From the NCBI GenBank assembly GCA_902492895.1, contig CABUNG010000028.1:1-34196 (forward strand): 34,196 bases of DNA, in the 5' to 3' direction. Positions within the stretch are counted from its first letter, which is position 1; every line of letters begins with the position of its first letter. Below the pieces are notes generated by a model that saw only the letters and a program-made list of their open reading frames with translations, had not been told where the DNA came from and made no database searches. The stretch comes from an uncultured Oscillospiraceae bacterium (GTDB taxonomy: Bacteria; Bacillota; Clostridia; Oscillospirales; Acutalibacteraceae). Positions 32,206-34,196 of the stretch are shown one piece after another. The position numbers and the translations under genes were made by a program.

Positions 32206-32230
32206 TATTTTGTTAAAGAAGAATTATATC

Positions 32231-32259
32231 TTGCAAATTCTTGGAAAATGCGCTACAAT
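32231..32259 (+). promoter_or_regulatory. Sigma-A promoter for the FadR-type regulator
   Basis: TTGCAA (32231-32236), a 17-bp spacer and TACAAT (32254-32259) predict a start near 32266. The leader to 32353 is about 88 bases. The nearby operators allow autoregulation. Confidence 0.75.
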
Positions 32260-32281
32260 ACGCGTAGATTCCTCTCATCTA

Positions 32282-32308
32282 CCTGCACACGGGCAGACGC
32301 CCTGCAGG
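32282..32308 (+). other. Stem-loop in the regulator leader
   Basis: CCTGCA (32282-32287), a 3-base bulge, GGGC, loop AGAC, then GCCC and TGCAGG (32299-32308) make a 10-bp stem in the 5' leader. A smaller GTAGAT/ATCTAC hairpin (32264-32282) precedes it. No U tract follows, so it is not an evident terminator. Confidence 0.4.
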
Positions 32309-32353
32309 ATGACATAGTTCCCCCGCCAGAAAATATAAAGGATGACTTTGACT

Positions 32354-33076
32354 ATGAACGATGACACGCGATCCTCTGCGCTGCCGAAAATCCATAAGGA
32401 TGCGCCCGGCACCTTGTACGAAGAGGTGTTTGCCAACATCAAGCAGTACATTGTGGACAACCGGCTGCGCGCCGGTGACAAACTGCCCACCGAGACGGAG
32501 CTCTCGGCCTCTATGGGGGTTGGACGCAGCGCGGTCCGGGAGGCGCTTAAATCCCTCCAAATGCTGGGCATACTCGATTCCAAGCAAAAGGAGGGAATGG
32601 TGGTCCGGGAATTCAACTTCGATCCCATCGTCGAAAACCTGGAATACGGCCTGCTGCAGAACGAACATAAGCTGATCGAACTGATGGATCTGCGCATCGC
32701 GCTGGAATTGTCATTTCTTGAGACAGCCATCGACCATTCCACGTATGCGCAGCTGCAGCGTCTGCGCGACATCGTCGCCCGCATGGAATCGGTCGCCCCC
32801 CTCGGTTATCCCATGATCGACGAGGATATGGCCTTTCATGTGGAACTGTACGCCAATGTCGACAACGAGCTGCTGCGGCAGCTGATCGCCGTTTTCTGGA
32901 AAGTGTTTCTCAAAATGAAGAATCACTCGGGGGTCAATTGGGATCCCGCTCCCGATCAGACCGCCGCCATGCATCGGCGTATCCTCGAAGCTTTTGCTGT
33001 CAAGGATGCGGACGCCTGCCGTCAGCTCCTCATCGACCACTACAGTCTCAAACAGCGGCTGCTGGATTCCCTCTGA
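32354..33076 (+). CDS. FadR/GntR family transcriptional regulator (FCD domain)
   Basis: This protein of about 240 residues has an N-terminal winged helix (about 18-85: LYEEVFANIKQYI, LPTETELSASMGVGRSAV, ALKSLQMLGILD). An all-helical FCD domain follows. The FCD metal site is complete: DMAFH (D-x3-H), AMHRR and LLIDHY. FCD members often bind sugar acids or other carboxylates such as hexuronates, gluconate, lactate or KDG. An in-frame ATG at 32342 sits on top of AAAGGA, so 32354 with 11-base spacing is preferred. It probably represses the divergent D-aminopeptidase operon through the TNGTNNNACNA sites, and possibly itself. Confidence 0.9.
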   Translation: MNDDTRSSALPKIHKDAPGTLYEEVFANIKQYIVDNRLRAGDKLPTETELSASMGVGRSAVREALKSLQMLGILDSKQKEGMVVREFNFDPIVENLEYGLLQNEHKLIELMDLRIALELSFLETAIDHSTYAQLQRLRDIVARMESVAPLGYPMIDEDMAFHVELYANVDNELLRQLIAVFWKVFLKMKNHSGVNWDPAPDQTAAMHRRILEAFAVKDADACRQLLIDHYSLKQRLLDSL

Positions 33077-33102
33077 ATTCGCAGCAGAGAAAGGGAACGC
33101 GT

Positions 33103-33921
33103 ATGGACACGGGATCGACGCAGTACCTGGAAATCAAATACCGCCAGCAGGGACCGGGCGGCCTGATCAGCAACCGCCACACCCACAACGATGTGGAGAT
33201 CATCCAAATTCTGTCCGGCAGCGGCACCGCTCTGAAAAGCGGCAAAATCTATCCGATGAAAACCGGGGCGGTGTATTTCATCAACGCGATCGAACCTCAT
33301 TTTATGAATCCGGAGAATCCAGCCTTCTACTTGCGGAACAAACTGGTCATCTCCGCCCCATTTTTCCGGCAATGCTGCGATCTGCTGGGGCTGACCCCCT
33401 TCACCAAAAGGTTGTTTGAAGGAGATCCCGTCTCCTGGCCGACCTCCGGCATTCCCGACCAGATCGACGATCTCTGCCGCCGGATGCACGAAGAATACAG
33501 CCGTCTGCACACGTGCTCGGATGCGTTTTTAACCGCCTACCTCCTGCAGATTCTGGAGAAAATTTACGATGGGATGGACAGCAACCTGAGCCTTCTCTCC
33601 CTTGGCGGGATCACCGATCAGATCCTGGACTTCATCGGACGGACCGACCTGGCTGAATTCTCCATCAGCGCGATGTGCGATCAACTCCATGTGAGCAAAT
33701 TCTACGCCTGTCACCGGTTCCGGGACGCGGTCGGCCTGACGATCATGGATTACATCGACCAGCGCAAGCTGTCCAAAGCCAAAACTCTGCTGGCCGAAAA
33801 CGCCCTGTCCATTGCGGAGATTGCCGACCAGCTCGGGTACGCCTCTCCCTCGTCGTTCAGCCGCGCTTTCAGCCGTCTGGAGGGCTGCACCCCAAAAGAC
33901 TACCGCCGCACACGCTGCTGA
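33103..33921 (+). CDS. AraC family transcriptional regulator
   Basis: This 272-residue protein has an N-terminal cupin sensor (NRHTHNDVEIIQILSG, then MKTGAVYFINAIEPHF). The C-terminal AraC double helix-turn-helix contains FSISAMCDQLHVSKFYACHRF and LSIAEIADQLGYASPSSFSRAF (each given here as the domain core). It is likely an activator responding to a sugar or glycan fragment. ATG 33103 has GAGAAAGGG 7 bases upstream; a longer open frame reaches back into the FadR-type gene but lacks a start signal. It lies 26 bases after that gene, so both are probably co-transcribed. Confidence 0.88.
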   Translation: MDTGSTQYLEIKYRQQGPGGLISNRHTHNDVEIIQILSGSGTALKSGKIYPMKTGAVYFINAIEPHFMNPENPAFYLRNKLVISAPFFRQCCDLLGLTPFTKRLFEGDPVSWPTSGIPDQIDDLCRRMHEEYSRLHTCSDAFLTAYLLQILEKIYDGMDSNLSLLSLGGITDQILDFIGRTDLAEFSISAMCDQLHVSKFYACHRFRDAVGLTIMDYIDQRKLSKAKTLLAENALSIAEIADQLGYASPSSFSRAFSRLEGCTPKDYRRTRC

Positions 33922-33935
33922 TACTCCAGAGCAAC

Positions 33936-33970
33936 GCCGGTATACGATTCCGCAAGACGGGTGTACCGGC
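33936..33970 (+). terminator. Possible weak terminator after the AraC gene
   Basis: GCCGGTATAC (33936-33945) pairs with GTGTACCGGC (33961-33970), one G-U pair, around a 15-base loop. It starts 14 bases after the stop. The tail is not U-rich, so termination would be weak. The remaining spacer to 34071 has an AT-rich stretch (TATGAT at 33983, TTTATATAAA at 33994) that might hold a promoter without a clear -35. Confidence 0.35.
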
Positions 33971-34071
33971 GCGCCGTTTATGTATGATATTCTTTATATA
34001 AACGGGAAAGAGGAGCGGCAGTCACAGGCGTTTTCTGCTCTTTCCGGTACAAGAAAGGATGGAGCAAGCGT

Positions 34072-34196
34072 ATGAAGCGATATGGTCGCACCCTGAGTCT
34101 GGCGGTCGTTCTCTCCGTCATCATCGGCACCGTTCCGGCGATAGCCCTGCCGTCTGCCGAGGGCCTCCCCGCCGCGGACCGTTCCGTGTCGCTGGA
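34072..34196 (+). CDS. Secreted protein, N-terminal fragment cut by window end
   Basis: Forty-one codons are visible: a basic start (MKRYGRTLS), a hydrophobic core (LAVVLSVIIGTVPAIA) and a likely signal-peptidase site near PAIALPS. GGAG lies 7 bases before ATG 34072. The family is not recognisable from this fragment. It follows the two regulators on the same strand, so it may belong to the same locus as another exported glycan-active or binding protein. Confidence 0.7.
   Translation, partial: MKRYGRTLSLAVVLSVIIGTVPAIALPSAEGLPAADRSVSL

Overview
The window comes from a GC-rich, low-complexity-free chromosome of a Gram-positive anaerobe of the Clostridia/Bacillota type, probably an uncultured gut or biomass-degrading lineage. 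This is inferred from Shine-Dalgarno-rich starts (AAAGGA, GGAGG), lipoprotein signal peptides, CUT1 sugar importers of the LplA/LplB/YtcP kind, a DUF5696 protein, cell-wall sorting signals of the SPxTG/NPxTG type, and FadR/GntR and AraC regulators. No rRNA, tRNA, CRISPR, phage or insertion-sequence signal was seen. Almost the whole window reads as one carbohydrate-utilisation locus.

Layout. (1) 161-3205: a minus-strand GH109-like Gfo/Idh/MocA protein diverges from a plus-strand cupin plus Gfo/Idh/MocA pair. The intergenic region holds a good sigma-A promoter with a 14-bp-arm palindrome at its start site. (2) 3330-29444: about 26 kb of 19 minus-strand genes, mostly spaced less than 65 bp apart and several coupled by ATGA overlaps. 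In transcription order these are a sorted beta-helix surface protein, a secreted GHL10-like TIM-barrel lipoprotein, a nucleoside hydrolase, KDPG aldolase, KDG kinase, a second GHL10-like protein without a signal peptide, an NHL-propeller protein, a YIP1 membrane protein, a DUF5696 protein, two permeases, a 982-residue binding protein, two more permeases, a second binding protein, a small lipoprotein, a CE2-type esterase, a second beta-helix surface protein with InlB-type repeats, and an FAD oxidoreductase after a terminator. (3) 29614-32100: a minus-strand operon of M55 D-aminopeptidase, TIM-barrel isomerase/epimerase and HpcH/HpaI aldolase, driven by a near-consensus promoter. (4) 32354-34196: plus-strand FadR-type and AraC-type regulators and the start of a secreted protein cut by the window edge.

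Working model (inference). Surface beta-helix proteins and secreted or lipid-anchored enzymes capture and trim an acidic, possibly acetylated glycan. Two CUT1 importers without their own ATPase take up oligosaccharides, and cytoplasmic enzymes (GHL10-like protein, NAD-dependent Gfo/Idh/MocA proteins, isomerase) release sugars. KDG kinase and KDPG aldolase, with the HpcH/HpaI aldolase, then split 2-keto-3-deoxy acids to pyruvate. The FadR-type regulator probably senses a sugar acid and binds two TNGTNNNACNA-like sites in the divergent promoter region. No classical polysaccharide lyase or well-known glycosidase family was recognised, so the bond-cleaving chemistry probably lies in the DUF5696, GHL10-like and oxidoreductase proteins.
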